From contig DASPFV010000220.1 in NCBI GenBank assembly GCA_035620975.1, forward strand, positions 1-27,335: a stretch of 27,335 nt of DNA. The letters run 5' to 3'. Every line of letters starts with the position of its first letter. Positions within the stretch are counted from its first letter, which is position 1. The notes beneath the pieces are model-generated. The model made no database searches and was not told the origin of the DNA. It saw nothing but the letters and a program-made list of their open reading frames with translations. The DNA comes from DASPFV01 sp035620975 (GTDB lineage Bacteria; Acidobacteriota; Vicinamibacteria; Vicinamibacterales; 2-12-FULL-66-21). A program made the translations under genes and the position numbers. Below, one piece after another: positions 1 to 8,961 of the stretch.

Positions 1-82
1 AGTTTCCAGGCTGGCGGCCCTCTTGCTAGGCACTGCCACCCGCCACTCGACGTGGTGTGTCCACGACAATCCCGGAGGGAGT

Positions 83-655
83 ATGCGGCCGCTTGGGGCG
101 CTCGTCGCTGCGTGTCTGATGATGATGCTGTCGGCGTCCGAGGCGCGGGCCGCCGCGATCACGTTCTCTTCCGTCTCGGTTGGCGATGATCTCTTCGATC
201 TGAGTGTTTTTGTGATCGATGCGGAGGATTTGTATTCCTACGAATTCACCGTGCTGTTCAACTCTTCTCTCGTCAGCGTTCAGTCGGTGACGCAGGGTGA
301 CGCCCTCGTCGGCAGCTCTTTCGATTCCATTCTTCTCGAGCCGGGCGAGCTGTTGACGTTCAGCACTCTGAGCCAACAGGCATCGGGTCAGAACACCACC
401 GGACTGCTCGCGACGTTCACCGTCATTGCAGTCGGGCTTGGGCTGGACTCGATCAGTCTCGCTGACGTGATTCTGCTCAACTCATTGTTCGATCCAACCT
501 TTCCCACGGACCAGAACCCGGGCAACATCCTCGTAATGCCCTCGGTCCCGCTCGTGCCAGACGTGACCCCCATCCCCGAACCCTCGACGCTCGCGCTCCT
601 CGGCCTCGGCCTCGCCGGCCTCGCCCGCACCCGCTACCGTCAGCGTCGCCGCTGA
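83..655 (+). CDS. PEP-CTERM sorting-domain protein with cohesin-like domain
   Basis: This 190-residue protein is exported. A signal peptide (residues 1-24, hydrophobic LVAACLMMML core, ARA cleavage site) leads into a beta-rich domain (about 26-155) whose alternating short strands (FDLSVFVIDAEDLYSYEFTV) resemble cohesin-type carbohydrate-scaffold modules. The C-terminus has the full PEP-CTERM signal: a PEP motif at 165-167, a hydrophobic helix (ALLGLGLAGLA) and an arginine-rich tail. PEP-CTERM tails are recognised by exosortase in the inner membrane, usually for surface or exopolysaccharide-linked proteins; no exosortase gene is in this window. ATG 83 was chosen because GGAGGG lies at 74-79 and the signal peptide starts there; an upstream in-frame start at 23 would bury the signal peptide. 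A small 5-bp hairpin (51-65) precedes the ribosome site. The gene ends 8 nt before the convergent acetyltransferase. The cohesin assignment rests on strand pattern and is less certain than the sorting signal. Confidence 0.88.
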   Translation: MRPLGALVAACLMMMLSASEARAAAITFSSVSVGDDLFDLSVFVIDAEDLYSYEFTVLFNSSLVSVQSVTQGDALVGSSFDSILLEPGELLTFSTLSQQASGQNTTGLLATFTVIAVGLGLDSISLADVILLNSLFDPTFPTDQNPGNILVMPSVPLVPDVTPIPEPSTLALLGLGLAGLARTRYRQRRR

Positions 656-663
656 CACCTGCA

Positions 664-1119
664 TCACGACGACGCGTCCGATCGGGACAGCCGCATGTGC
701 AGCAGCGGATACGGGCGGCCCGTTTCGTCGAGCTCCGATCGGCCCTCGACGACGAACCCGCAGCGCTCGTAGAAGCCGCGCGCGGCGGTGTTCTGCTCGT
801 TGACGTCCACCGTCAGCTCGCCGCGCAGCGCGCGCGCATGCTCCACGAGCTGACGCCCGCCACCCTGCCCGTGAAAGGCCGGAGCGAGGAACAGCGACTC
901 CATCCTGCGCCCCGCCAGCCCCATGAACCCGATGACCGTGCCGCTATCGGTGCAGAGGGCCCAGAACTCCGTGTCGGAGGACGCGAGATAGTCACGCGCG
1001 AGGGGAATGAAGAACTGAAGGTCCTCCTCTTTCAGGAAGCTGTGCGTGGCGCGGACCGCAGCCAGCCAGATGTCGAAGAGCACGCCGCGATCGGCGGCTG
1101 TCGCGCGTCGGATGTTCAT
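664..1119 (-). CDS. GNAT-family N-acetyltransferase, YjaB-like
   Basis: This 151-residue cytoplasmic enzyme should transfer acetyl from acetyl-CoA to an amine; the substrate is unknown. It follows the Escherichia coli YjaB pattern along its length: VRATHSFL near residue 22, a VIGFMGLAGRRMESLFLAP strand pair (62-80), the acetyl-CoA loop HGQGGGR (83-89), VDVNEQNTAARGFYERCGF (104-122) and GRPYPLL near the end (134-140). The length is normal for the family. The reading frame stays open far upstream, into the antisense of the first permease gene, but homology begins at the ATG at 1117-1119, so the longer frame is rejected. No clear Shine-Dalgarno sequence precedes this start. The gene is divergent from the permease block, with a 219-nt gap between them, and convergent with the PEP-CTERM gene. 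Family assignment is firm; the exact YjaB relationship is judged from remembered sequence. Confidence 0.87.
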   Translation of the reverse strand: MNIRRATAADRGVLFDIWLAAVRATHSFLKEEDLQFFIPLARDYLASSDTEFWALCTDSGTVIGFMGLAGRRMESLFLAPAFHGQGGGRQLVEHARALRGELTVDVNEQNTAARGFYERCGFVVEGRSELDETGRPYPLLHMRLSRSDASS

Positions 1120-1246
1120 GGCGGTCGGCGTCCAGTGGAACGGCTCGTGAGCTGCCGGAGCCGCTCGCGGCGCTTCCGGAGACGATGGTACTCCGCATCG
1201 GCGCGGCGCCCGCGGATCGTTGCCATGGAGCACCGGCCGAATCCCC

Positions 1247-1275
1247 TTGACAATCGACAGGAGACTCCTTGTAGA
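1247..1275 (+). promoter_or_regulatory. Candidate sigma70-type promoter for the first ADOP permease
   Basis: A perfect TTGACA (1247-1252) is followed by a 17-nt spacer and TGTAGA (1270-1275), which matches the -10 consensus at three of six bases. It lies 63 nt upstream of the permease start and points the right way. The -35 match and spacing are good, the -10 poor. A near-palindrome sits over the -10. Confidence 0.5.
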
Positions 1276-1286
1276 CTGTCGACAAG
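1268..1286 (+). promoter_or_regulatory. 19-bp near-palindrome, candidate operator
   Basis: The sequence CTTGT-A-GAC-T-GTC-G-ACAAG pairs at every position around the central T except one symmetric pair (A/G). It overlaps the candidate -10 box of the first permease, a classic repressor site. PadR- and BlaI-type repressors are often linked to ADOP genes in acidobacteria, but none is encoded here, so the binding protein is unknown. Confidence 0.45.
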
Positions 1287-1338
1287 TGGGCAGGGGCCCT
1301 GCCATCCGCGCGACGCCATCGCATTCCGAGGCTGAATC

Positions 1339-3813
1339 ATGAGACGGAAGGACTCCGGATCTCGGACCCCCTGGGCCGAATCGCTCGTCCAGGACGTACG
1401 TTACGGCGCAAGGACTTTGGCCGCGAGCCCGGGCTTCGCGTTGCTGGCGATTCTGACGCTCGGCCTCGGCATCGGCGCCAACACGGCCATCTTCAGCGTC
1501 ATCAACGGCGTTCTCCTGAAGCCGCTGCCCTACGACAACGGCGACCGGCTCGTCCTCATCCGCCAGTCGGCCCCGCAGGCGAACCAGCAGAACGTCGGCG
1601 TCTCGATCCGGGAGCTCTACGACTATCGCGCACAACTCGCGAGCTTCGAGGGGCTGGTCGAATTCCACCAGATGAGCTTCGACCTGCTGCGGCGCGGTGA
1701 GCCGGATCGGGTCGCCACGGGCGTCGTCTCCCCGAACTTCTTCGATGTCCTGGGCATCCGGCCGATTCTCGGGCGCACCTTCGTCGAGACCGACGACGAC
1801 CACGGGGCGGAGGCCGTGCTGGTACTCGGGCACGCCTACTGGCGCGCCCGGTTCGGCGCCGACCCGACTATCGTCGGTCACGTCTTCGAGATGAACGATC
1901 GTCCGCACACCGTCGTGGGCGTGCTGCCGGCCGTGCCGCACTACCCCAACGAGGTCGACGTCTACATGCCCACGTCGGCCTGTCCCTTCCGCGCCGCGGC
2001 GGAGCGCCAGATCGACGAGAACCGCCGCGCATTCGCCGCGCTGCAGGTGTTCGGCCTGCTGAAGCCTGGCGCGGCGCCGGAGCGTGCCGCCGCCGAAGTC
2101 GCCACGCTGGCCGAGCGCTTCCGCCAGGAGCATCCACAGTCATACCGCGGCAACGCCGGCTTCCAGGCCCGCACGGCCAGCATCCTCCAGCAGCTCACCG
2201 CGGACGCCCGGGCGATGCTCCTCATCCTGCTCGGCACCACGGGTGTCGTGCTGCTGATCGCATGCGCCAACGTCGCGAACCTGACGCTGGCCCGCACGCT
2301 CCGGCGGGATCGGGAGCTCGCGATGCGCACGGCGCTCGGAGCCGGGCGCGGGCGCCTCGTCCGCCAGCTGCTGACCGAGAGCACGCTCCTCTCGCTCGCC
2401 GGCGGCGCCTTCGGCATGGTCTTCGCCTGGCTCACGCTCGACATGCTGACGACCTTCGTGGGGCGCTTTACCGTTCGCACCGGAGAGATCGATCTCGATC
2501 CCCGCGTGCTGGCGTTCACGCTGCTGGTCGCGTTCGGCACGGGACTCGTCTTCGGCACCGTGCCCGCGCTGGCCTCGCGGGTGAATCCGATCACGGCATT
2601 GAAGTCAGGCGGCAGGGGCGCGGATGACGGCGGCGGTCGCCGGCGCGTGCAGGGCACGCTGATCGTGGCGCAGGTCGCCGCGTCCGTCGTGCTGCTCGTC
2701 GGCGCGGGGCTGCTCCTCTCGAGCTTCTACCGGCTGCAGCGCGTGGACCCGGGGTTCAACGCGGATCGTGTGCTGTCGGCGGAGATCTTCGGCAACTTCT
2801 CGAAGTACCCCGACGCCGCCTCGCTCCGCCGCCTGTACGTCTCCATCCTGGAGCGTCTCGAAGGAGCGCCCGGCGTGATGTCGGCGGCGGTGACCAACGC
2901 CGTGCCCCTCGCGGGACTCCAGCCCGGACAGACGCGCTTCCAGATCGAGGGACGGACCTACGAGACGCCCGAGCAGCGGCCCATGGTGGACGTTCGCGTG
3001 GCAAGCACGCGCTACTTCGAAACGCTCGGGATCCCGCTCCGCGCCGGACGCGCGTTCACCGAGCTCGATCACGACACGACGCTGCCCGTGGCGCTGATCA
3101 ACGAGGCCATGATCCCCCAGTGGGATGGCCGCGACCCCGTCGGCTCGAAGGTGTCGTTCGACAACGGCCAGAACTGGGTGACGATCGTCGGAATCGTGGG
3201 CGACACGAAGACGTACGGACTGGATCGCGACGCCGTGGCCCAGATCTACAGGCCGCTCCGGCAGACCGGCGGCCTCGCCGGGCGGCTGCTGCTGCGCACG
3301 GTGGGGGATCCGGCCGGCGCGGCCGCGGCCGTCCGCGCCGCCGTGCACGGCGTCGATCCCGACCTGCCCATCGAGAACGTCCGCACGCTGGACGAGATTC
3401 GCGAGACGCACCTGGCCACACCGCGGCTGACCGCCATGCTCCTGACGGTCTTCGCAGGACTCGCGCTGCTCGTGACCATCGCGGGGATCGCCGGCGTAAT
3501 TGCGACGTCGGTCTCGCACCGGACGCGTGAGTTCGGCGTGCGCATGGCGCTCGGCGCCACGCGCGAGCAGGTCCTCCGCCTGGTGATAGGCCAGGGCCTG
3601 GCGATGGTCGCGCTCGGCCTCGTCGCGGGGTTCGGCGCCGCGCTCGTGCTCGCGCGTGTGCTGCAGGCCTACCTCTATCGGACCGCGCCGACCGATCCAT
3701 TGACCTTCGCGCTCGTCGGCACGGCATTCCTGATCGCGGGCAGCGTTGCGTGCCTCGGTCCGGCCTGGCGCGCCACGACGGTGAATCCGGTCCAGGCGCT
3801 CCGCGCGGAGTAG
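1339..3813 (+). CDS. ADOP-family ABC transporter permease (MacB/FtsX duplicated), copy 1
   Basis: This 824-residue inner-membrane protein has the duplicated layout of the ADOP family. A first transmembrane helix (about 32-55) carries the signature LGIGANTAIFSVINGVLL and is followed by a large periplasmic MacB-type domain. The first FtsX membrane block starts near residue 293 (ACANVANLTLARTLRRDRELAMRTALGAGRGRL). A second half begins near 434 (VASVVLLVGAGLLLSSF) with another periplasmic domain, and a second FtsX block starts near 698 (HRTREFGVRMALGATREQVL). MacB-like proteins act as mechanotransmission permeases with an ATPase partner, but ADOPs are usually found without one, as here; the substrate is unknown. 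ATG 1339 follows a weak CCGAGG and gives the usual short cytoplasmic N-terminus. The promoter and near-palindrome upstream suggest this gene heads the block, with copy 2 starting 71 nt after its stop. Confidence 0.95.
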   Translation: MRRKDSGSRTPWAESLVQDVRYGARTLAASPGFALLAILTLGLGIGANTAIFSVINGVLLKPLPYDNGDRLVLIRQSAPQANQQNVGVSIRELYDYRAQLASFEGLVEFHQMSFDLLRRGEPDRVATGVVSPNFFDVLGIRPILGRTFVETDDDHGAEAVLVLGHAYWRARFGADPTIVGHVFEMNDRPHTVVGVLPAVPHYPNEVDVYMPTSACPFRAAAERQIDENRRAFAALQVFGLLKPGAAPERAAAEVATLAERFRQEHPQSYRGNAGFQARTASILQQLTADARAMLLILLGTTGVVLLIACANVANLTLARTLRRDRELAMRTALGAGRGRLVRQLLTESTLLSLAGGAFGMVFAWLTLDMLTTFVGRFTVRTGEIDLDPRVLAFTLLVAFGTGLVFGTVPALASRVNPITALKSGGRGADDGGGRRRVQGTLIVAQVAASVVLLVGAGLLLSSFYRLQRVDPGFNADRVLSAEIFGNFSKYPDAASLRRLYVSILERLEGAPGVMSAAVTNAVPLAGLQPGQTRFQIEGRTYETPEQRPMVDVRVASTRYFETLGIPLRAGRAFTELDHDTTLPVALINEAMIPQWDGRDPVGSKVSFDNGQNWVTIVGIVGDTKTYGLDRDAVAQIYRPLRQTGGLAGRLLLRTVGDPAGAAAAVRAAVHGVDPDLPIENVRTLDEIRETHLATPRLTAMLLTVFAGLALLVTIAGIAGVIATSVSHRTREFGVRMALGATREQVLRLVIGQGLAMVALGLVAGFGAALVLARVLQAYLYRTAPTDPLTFALVGTAFLIAGSVACLGPAWRATTVNPVQALRAE

Positions 3814-3884
3814 ATCGGCCCGGGACGGACGGCGTGACGAGATTCCTGGTGACTCTGCCCAAAGCGTTTCGGCATCATGGCCGC

Positions 3885-6278
3885 ATGCGCCTGCTGTCAC
3901 TGCCTGAGTGTGGACGCGAGGCCGCCCTCGCCGTACGGTTCCTGGCGCGGCGCCCCGGCTTCGCCGCCGTCGCCCTGGCCACCCTCGCGATCGGTGTGGG
4001 TGGTCCGGCAGCCATTTTTTCCGTGGTCAATGCCGTCCTGCTCCGGCCTCTGCCGTACCCGCAGCCCGATCGGTTGATCCAGTTCCGAATCGAAGTGCAG
4101 GGCGGGCGGACGCCGCTCGCGTTCGACGCGCTGCCCGCCGAAACTGCACTCGAGTGGAGCGCCGCCGGCAGCACGCTGGCGTCACTCGCCCTCTTCAACG
4201 ACCGTGCGCTGACGCTCTCGACCCCTGACGGTCCGTACAGGCTGTCGGGAATTGCCGGCACGCCCAACCTCTTCGAAGTACTCGGCGTCCAGCCCGCGCT
4301 CGGCGCCCCGTTCGCGCGCGATCCGCGGCAGATCGTCCTCAGCCACGGAATGTGGCGACGATTCTTCGCCGCCAGCCCGGCGGTCGTCGGAAGCACCGTG
4401 ACGCTCGACGGCGAACCCTACCGCGTGGCCGGCGTCATGCCGCCAGAGTTCGGGTTCCCGAACGGCGAGGCGGCCTTCTGGGTGCCCATGCTGCTCGAGG
4501 CAGGGGGCAGCCGCGGGATGCTGCTGCCGGCGGTGGCGCGGATGCGGCCCGATGCCACGCTGGCCGCCGTGACCGAGGATGGGACGCGGCGACTCGCGGC
4601 CTCGGGATTCCTGCGGGAGGGCAGCGTGCTCGTCGTGCGTACGATGCAGGACCTCATGGTCGGCCACGTGCGCCGGCTGCTCTGGGTCCTGCTCGGTGCG
4701 GTGGGCCTCGTGTTCGTCATTGCCACCACGAACATCGCGCTCCTGCTGCTCACGCGCGGCGCAGCGCGGGAGCGGGAGTTCTCGATCCGGGCCGCGCTCG
4801 GCGCGGGCCGCTCGCGCCTCGTCCGCCAGCTGTTCGTGGAGGGCGCCGTACTGGGGGTGGCTGGCGGGGCCGCCGGGCTGGCGTTCTCGTGGCTGATCCT
4901 CTCCACCCTGCTGCAGCTTGCGCCCGCCGACATGCCGCGGCTGGACCACGCCGCCATCGACACGAGGGTCGTCGCCTTTGCCGCGCTGATGACGGGCCTG
5001 ACGACGCTCGTCTTCGGCATGCTCTCGGCGGCGCGTGCCGCCGCCACCGATCCCGCCGGCGCGCTGGGACGCGCGACGGGCGAGCCGCCGGGCGTCCGTC
5101 GCCGGCTCTACGTGCTGGCCGCGGGAGAGCTGGCGCTGACGATGGTGCTGCTCGTCGGAGCTGGCCTGCTGCTGCGCTCGTTCGTGCGGGCGCTGCTCGT
5201 GGACCAGGGCTTCGAGCCTGGAAGCGCGCTCGCCATGCAGATCAACCTGCCGGCCTCGCGGTATCCGACTCCGGCTGCCCGCGTCGACTTCCACGAGCGG
5301 CTGCTCGACAGGCTGGCGGCGATGCCCGACCTCGACGCCGCTGGTCTCGCGACGGCGATGCCGAACCGCCAGCCCACGGGTCGGTTCGACTACAACGCCA
5401 CGGGACTCTCCGACTCGTTCGATCCGATGACCACGCCGGTTTCGGGCGTGCGCACGATCAGCGAAGGATTTTTCGAAGCGATGGGGGTGCCGCTGCTGTC
5501 CGGCCGGTACTTCACCCGCGCGGACGGCTCCGGCGCCGAGCCGGTGATGCTCATCTCGCAGCGGCTCGCCCGGCTGCACTTCCCCGATAGCGATCCCCTG
5601 GGACGGCTGCTCTACTCGCATTCCGGCACCCGGCGGGTCGTCGGCGTGGTCGGCGACGTCCGTCCGGCGGCGGTGTGGGCGGGCACCGCTGGAGACGCCT
5701 ATCTGCCGGTTCGACAGGACCAGGGCACCTTCCGCTGGTTTGCCACGGTCACCGTCGTGGCGCGGGGCCGGGACCCGCGCTCGACCTTGTCGGCGCTGCG
5801 GGCGCTGGTGCTGGACATGGATCCGGAGATGCCGCCGTTCAACGTCCGGTTCCTCGCCGACGAAGTCGCCGGGCTCGTGGCCGGCCCGCGATTCAGCGCG
5901 ACCGTGCTCGCGGCATTCGGGGCCGTGGCGCTGGCGCTCGCCGCCATCGGCATCTACGGGGTGATGGCCCACGCCGCCGGCTACCGGACTCGCGAGATCG
6001 GCGTCCGCCTCGCGCTTGGCGCCACCAGGCGGCAGGTGCTCCGATTGATGCTGCGGGATGGCCTGTTCGTCGTGGCCGCCGGCCTCGGTGCCGGATTCGT
6101 CGCGGCGGCCTCGCTGGCCCGCGTACTCACGGGCCTGCTGCACGAGGTCACGCCGGCGGATCCGGTGGCCCTGGCGTCGGTGGCCGCGCTCCTCGCGTCG
6201 ACCGGGATGCTCGCGGCCTATCTTCCCGCCCGGCGGGCGACGCGCGTCAGCCCGATCGAAGCGCTCAGAAACCCCTAG
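3885..6278 (+). CDS. ADOP-family ABC transporter permease, copy 2 (more divergent)
   Basis: This 797-residue paralog of the preceding gene has the same two-halved plan: first helix (about 20-48), periplasmic domain, FtsX block from about 268 (REREFSIRAALGAGRSRL), second half from about 405 (ALTMVLLVGAGLLLRSF) and last FtsX block from about 670 (YRTREIGVRLALGATRRQVL). It departs from the family where its neighbours do not: GIGANTAIFS reads GVGGPAAIFS, and ACANVANL reads ATTNIALL. The frame is open from 3750, which would overlap copy 1, but recognisable permease sequence begins at ATG 3885; no convincing Shine-Dalgarno precedes it, so the start is the least certain part. No promoter is visible in the 71-nt gap, so cotranscription with copy 1 is likely. 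Substrate unknown. Confidence 0.93.
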   Translation: MRLLSLPECGREAALAVRFLARRPGFAAVALATLAIGVGGPAAIFSVVNAVLLRPLPYPQPDRLIQFRIEVQGGRTPLAFDALPAETALEWSAAGSTLASLALFNDRALTLSTPDGPYRLSGIAGTPNLFEVLGVQPALGAPFARDPRQIVLSHGMWRRFFAASPAVVGSTVTLDGEPYRVAGVMPPEFGFPNGEAAFWVPMLLEAGGSRGMLLPAVARMRPDATLAAVTEDGTRRLAASGFLREGSVLVVRTMQDLMVGHVRRLLWVLLGAVGLVFVIATTNIALLLLTRGAAREREFSIRAALGAGRSRLVRQLFVEGAVLGVAGGAAGLAFSWLILSTLLQLAPADMPRLDHAAIDTRVVAFAALMTGLTTLVFGMLSAARAAATDPAGALGRATGEPPGVRRRLYVLAAGELALTMVLLVGAGLLLRSFVRALLVDQGFEPGSALAMQINLPASRYPTPAARVDFHERLLDRLAAMPDLDAAGLATAMPNRQPTGRFDYNATGLSDSFDPMTTPVSGVRTISEGFFEAMGVPLLSGRYFTRADGSGAEPVMLISQRLARLHFPDSDPLGRLLYSHSGTRRVVGVVGDVRPAAVWAGTAGDAYLPVRQDQGTFRWFATVTVVARGRDPRSTLSALRALVLDMDPEMPPFNVRFLADEVAGLVAGPRFSATVLAAFGAVALALAAIGIYGVMAHAAGYRTREIGVRLALGATRRQVLRLMLRDGLFVVAAGLGAGFVAAASLARVLTGLLHEVTPADPVALASVAALLASTGMLAAYLPARRATRVSPIEALRNP

Positions 6279-6485
6279 CAGTCATCTCCCGAACACCGTA
6301 GGGGAAGAGGCAACAGGCGAGGTGCAGGCGAGTAAACCCTGGACCCACCGCCGTTCATCCAAGCACTTGACGGGCTACGCGCTGCGATCCGCGGGTGTCG
6401 CGGCGCTGCGCCAGCGTGGCCTCGTGGCGCGTGACCCGCCCGGCCCAGTCCAGTGCCAGCGGGATCGTCACAGCGAGACTCGAGG

Positions 6486-8882
6486 ATGCGTACCTTGTTT
6501 GCCGATCTTCATTATGCGTTCCGGCTGATGTGCCGGACGCCCTCGTTCGCCGCTGCGGTCGTCAGCGTCCTGGCGCTTGGCATCGGCGCGAACACCACGA
6601 TCTTCAGCCTCGTAAACGCGGTCCTGCTGAGGCCATTACCTTTCGAGGAGCCGGAACGCCTGGTGCGCATCTTCACCCGTACGCCGGGTGGCCGACTCTT
6701 CGAGCTCTCGCCAGGCAAGTTCTACGGCTGGCAGCGGGATGCGCAGTCGTTCGAGGGCATGGCGATGTATCAATGCTGCGGCTTCAGGGAGCTCGCGCTC
6801 ACTGGGACCGGCACCGCGCGAACAGTGCGTGCGACAGCAGTCAGCGCGGGGTTTTTCGAGATTCTCAGAGTCCGGCCGGCGGTTGGACGGGTCTTTCGGC
6901 ACGAGGAGGACTCGCCAGGCGGCAGGCACGTGGTCGTCCTGAGCGAGCGGTTCTGGAGAACCGAATTCGGTGGAAGCCCGGACGTGATCGGGCGCACCGT
7001 GAAGCTCAGCGACGAGGCGTACACCATCGTCGGTGTCATGCCCGCCACTGCTTCGGTCGCGTCATGGAGCGGGATGGCGAGCGACGTCTGGATCCCGCTC
7101 GCACTCACCGACGAGCAGCGCGCCGCGCGTGGGAATCACAATCGGTACGGTGTCGCACGTTTGAAGAGAGATGTCGACGCAGCCCAGGCGCAAGCCGAGA
7201 TGGACGCGATCTCCGCGCGCCTTGCGCGTGAGTTCCCGGAATCAGACGGTGGGTGGGGAGCCGTGGTCATCCCGATGCAGGACGAAATCGTCGGCGATAG
7301 CCGCACGATGCTCCTCATGCTGCTCGGCGCCGTCGGATTGGTCCTGCTCATCGCCTGCGCCAACGTCGGTAACCTGCTGCTCACTCGCGCCCTGAGCCGG
7401 CGCAAGGAGATCGCGATCCGCTCGGCGCTTGGCGCCGGACGTCGACGCGTCTTTCAGCAGCTGCTGACCGAAGCCCTGCTGCTCGCGGGCGCTGGTGGCG
7501 CGCTCGGGCTTCTGCTCACATTCGGGACACTCACCTCAGCCTCGACGCTGCTCGCCGGCCAGGTTCCGAGGGCGGAGGAAATCTCGATCGATGGACGCGT
7601 CCTGCTGTTCGCTGTGGTGGTGTCGGCACTCACCGGCGTGTTCGCCGGGACGCTGCCGGCCTTGCGCGCAGGCCGGTCAGACCTCAACGACGCGCTCAAG
7701 GAAGCTGGGCGTAGCGCAGGCGCAATCGGTCTCGGCACGCGCCGCCTGCTGATCGTGTGCGAGGTCGCGCTGTCGCTGGTGTTGTTGATGGCCGCTGGCG
7801 TGATGATCCGGAGCCTGCTCGCTCTCAGGTACAGCGACACGGGCTTCGATCCAGACGATGTCCTGACCATGCACGTGAGACTCGTGGACGCTCGGTACCC
7901 GTCCCCGGCGCGGCGTTTGTCATTCTTCGACGCGGCGCTGCAGCGCATCCGGGCGCTTCCCGGCGTCGAGGCCGTGGGGACGATCGACGACCTGCCCTTC
8001 TCCGATGGATCCTCGCAGACTCTCCATCTCGAGGGAGACCCGCCCCAGCGCAATCCGGTGGCGGTGCAGGTCCGGCAGATCACTCCTGGCTACCTTCGCG
8101 CAATCGGGATTCCGGTGCTGCACGGGCGCGATGTCGTCGACAGCGATGCCGAGGTGCTGCTCGTCAGCCAGGACGCCGCAAAGCTGTATTGGGGAGCGGA
8201 CGATCCGATCGGACGCCGCGCCGCGCTGCCCTCCTCGAGGACGGTCTTCCGGCAGGTGGTCGGAATCGTGGGCGACGTGAAACAGCGGAACCTCATCGAA
8301 CCCTCTACACCGACGGTGTACTTCTCCACGCGCGCGCCTTATGGCAGGGCAACGTTCGTCATACGGACATCAGTGCCGCCCACCACACTCGCACAGCCCG
8401 CAGTTGCAGCGATCCGCGCGATCGATCCGGACCAGCCGGTCGGAGACATCCGGACGATGGTGGAGGTGCTTGACGGGAAACTGACACCCCAACGCTTCAG
8501 CGCGCTGGTGCTCGGAGTCTTTGCAGGGGTGGCCCTCCTGCTCGCCGCAGTCGGAATCCATAGCGTGCTCTCATATATCGTGCGCGGACGCCGCCGCGAG
8601 ATCGGGATCAGAGCAGCGCTTGGCGCCCGCACATCCGACGTCCTTCGTCTGGTGATCGTCGAGGGCATGTCGCCCGCGCTCGCCGGCATCGCGGCCGGAA
8701 CCATCGCCGCGCTGGCGTCGGCGGAGGTCATGGAGTCGCTCGTCTTTGGCGTGAGCGCATCGGATCCGCTCACGCTTGGTGCCGTCGCGGCCACGCTCGC
8801 GGTCGTTGCGCTGCTCGCTACTCTGGTGCCCGCGTACCGCGCCTCACGGCTCGACCCGGTGAACGTGCTGCGCGCGGAGTAG
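6486..8882 (+). CDS. ADOP-family ABC transporter permease, copy 3
   Basis: This third duplicated MacB/FtsX permease has 798 residues. It carries the intact signature LGIGANTTIFSLVNAVLL near residue 35, a first FtsX block from about 275 (ACANVGNLLLTRALSRRKEI), a second half from about 418 and a last FtsX block from about 669 (RRREIGIRAALGARTSDVL). ATG 6486 gives the family N-terminus (MRTLFADLHYAFRLM) and directly follows CGAGG; a GTG at 6453 in the same frame is a less likely start. A 207-nt gap separates it from copy 2, with no convincing promoter hexamers. Its codons and wording differ visibly from copies 1 and 2, so it may have joined the cluster separately rather than by recent tandem duplication; that is an impression, not a measurement. 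Confidence 0.94.
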   Translation: MRTLFADLHYAFRLMCRTPSFAAAVVSVLALGIGANTTIFSLVNAVLLRPLPFEEPERLVRIFTRTPGGRLFELSPGKFYGWQRDAQSFEGMAMYQCCGFRELALTGTGTARTVRATAVSAGFFEILRVRPAVGRVFRHEEDSPGGRHVVVLSERFWRTEFGGSPDVIGRTVKLSDEAYTIVGVMPATASVASWSGMASDVWIPLALTDEQRAARGNHNRYGVARLKRDVDAAQAQAEMDAISARLAREFPESDGGWGAVVIPMQDEIVGDSRTMLLMLLGAVGLVLLIACANVGNLLLTRALSRRKEIAIRSALGAGRRRVFQQLLTEALLLAGAGGALGLLLTFGTLTSASTLLAGQVPRAEEISIDGRVLLFAVVVSALTGVFAGTLPALRAGRSDLNDALKEAGRSAGAIGLGTRRLLIVCEVALSLVLLMAAGVMIRSLLALRYSDTGFDPDDVLTMHVRLVDARYPSPARRLSFFDAALQRIRALPGVEAVGTIDDLPFSDGSSQTLHLEGDPPQRNPVAVQVRQITPGYLRAIGIPVLHGRDVVDSDAEVLLVSQDAAKLYWGADDPIGRRAALPSSRTVFRQVVGIVGDVKQRNLIEPSTPTVYFSTRAPYGRATFVIRTSVPPTTLAQPAVAAIRAIDPDQPVGDIRTMVEVLDGKLTPQRFSALVLGVFAGVALLLAAVGIHSVLSYIVRGRRREIGIRAALGARTSDVLRLVIVEGMSPALAGIAAGTIAALASAEVMESLVFGVSASDPLTLGAVAATLAVVALLATLVPAYRASRLDPVNVLRAE

Positions 8883-8961
8883 GCGTGGTCCTTGCGATTC
8901 AAACCGCGGCGCACAGCGTTCGCTTGATCGTGCAGCGCGCCAGGGCATATAGTCGCCGCGG

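Noticed and set aside
1120..2133. Upstream extension of the acetyltransferase reading frame
   Set aside because: It is antisense to the first permease, and YjaB-like homology begins at the start codon at 1117-1119.
4182..6143. Long minus-strand open frame opposite the second permease
   Set aside because: Low-complexity Arg/Gln/His/Gly-rich product with no motif; a shadow of the permease codon bias.
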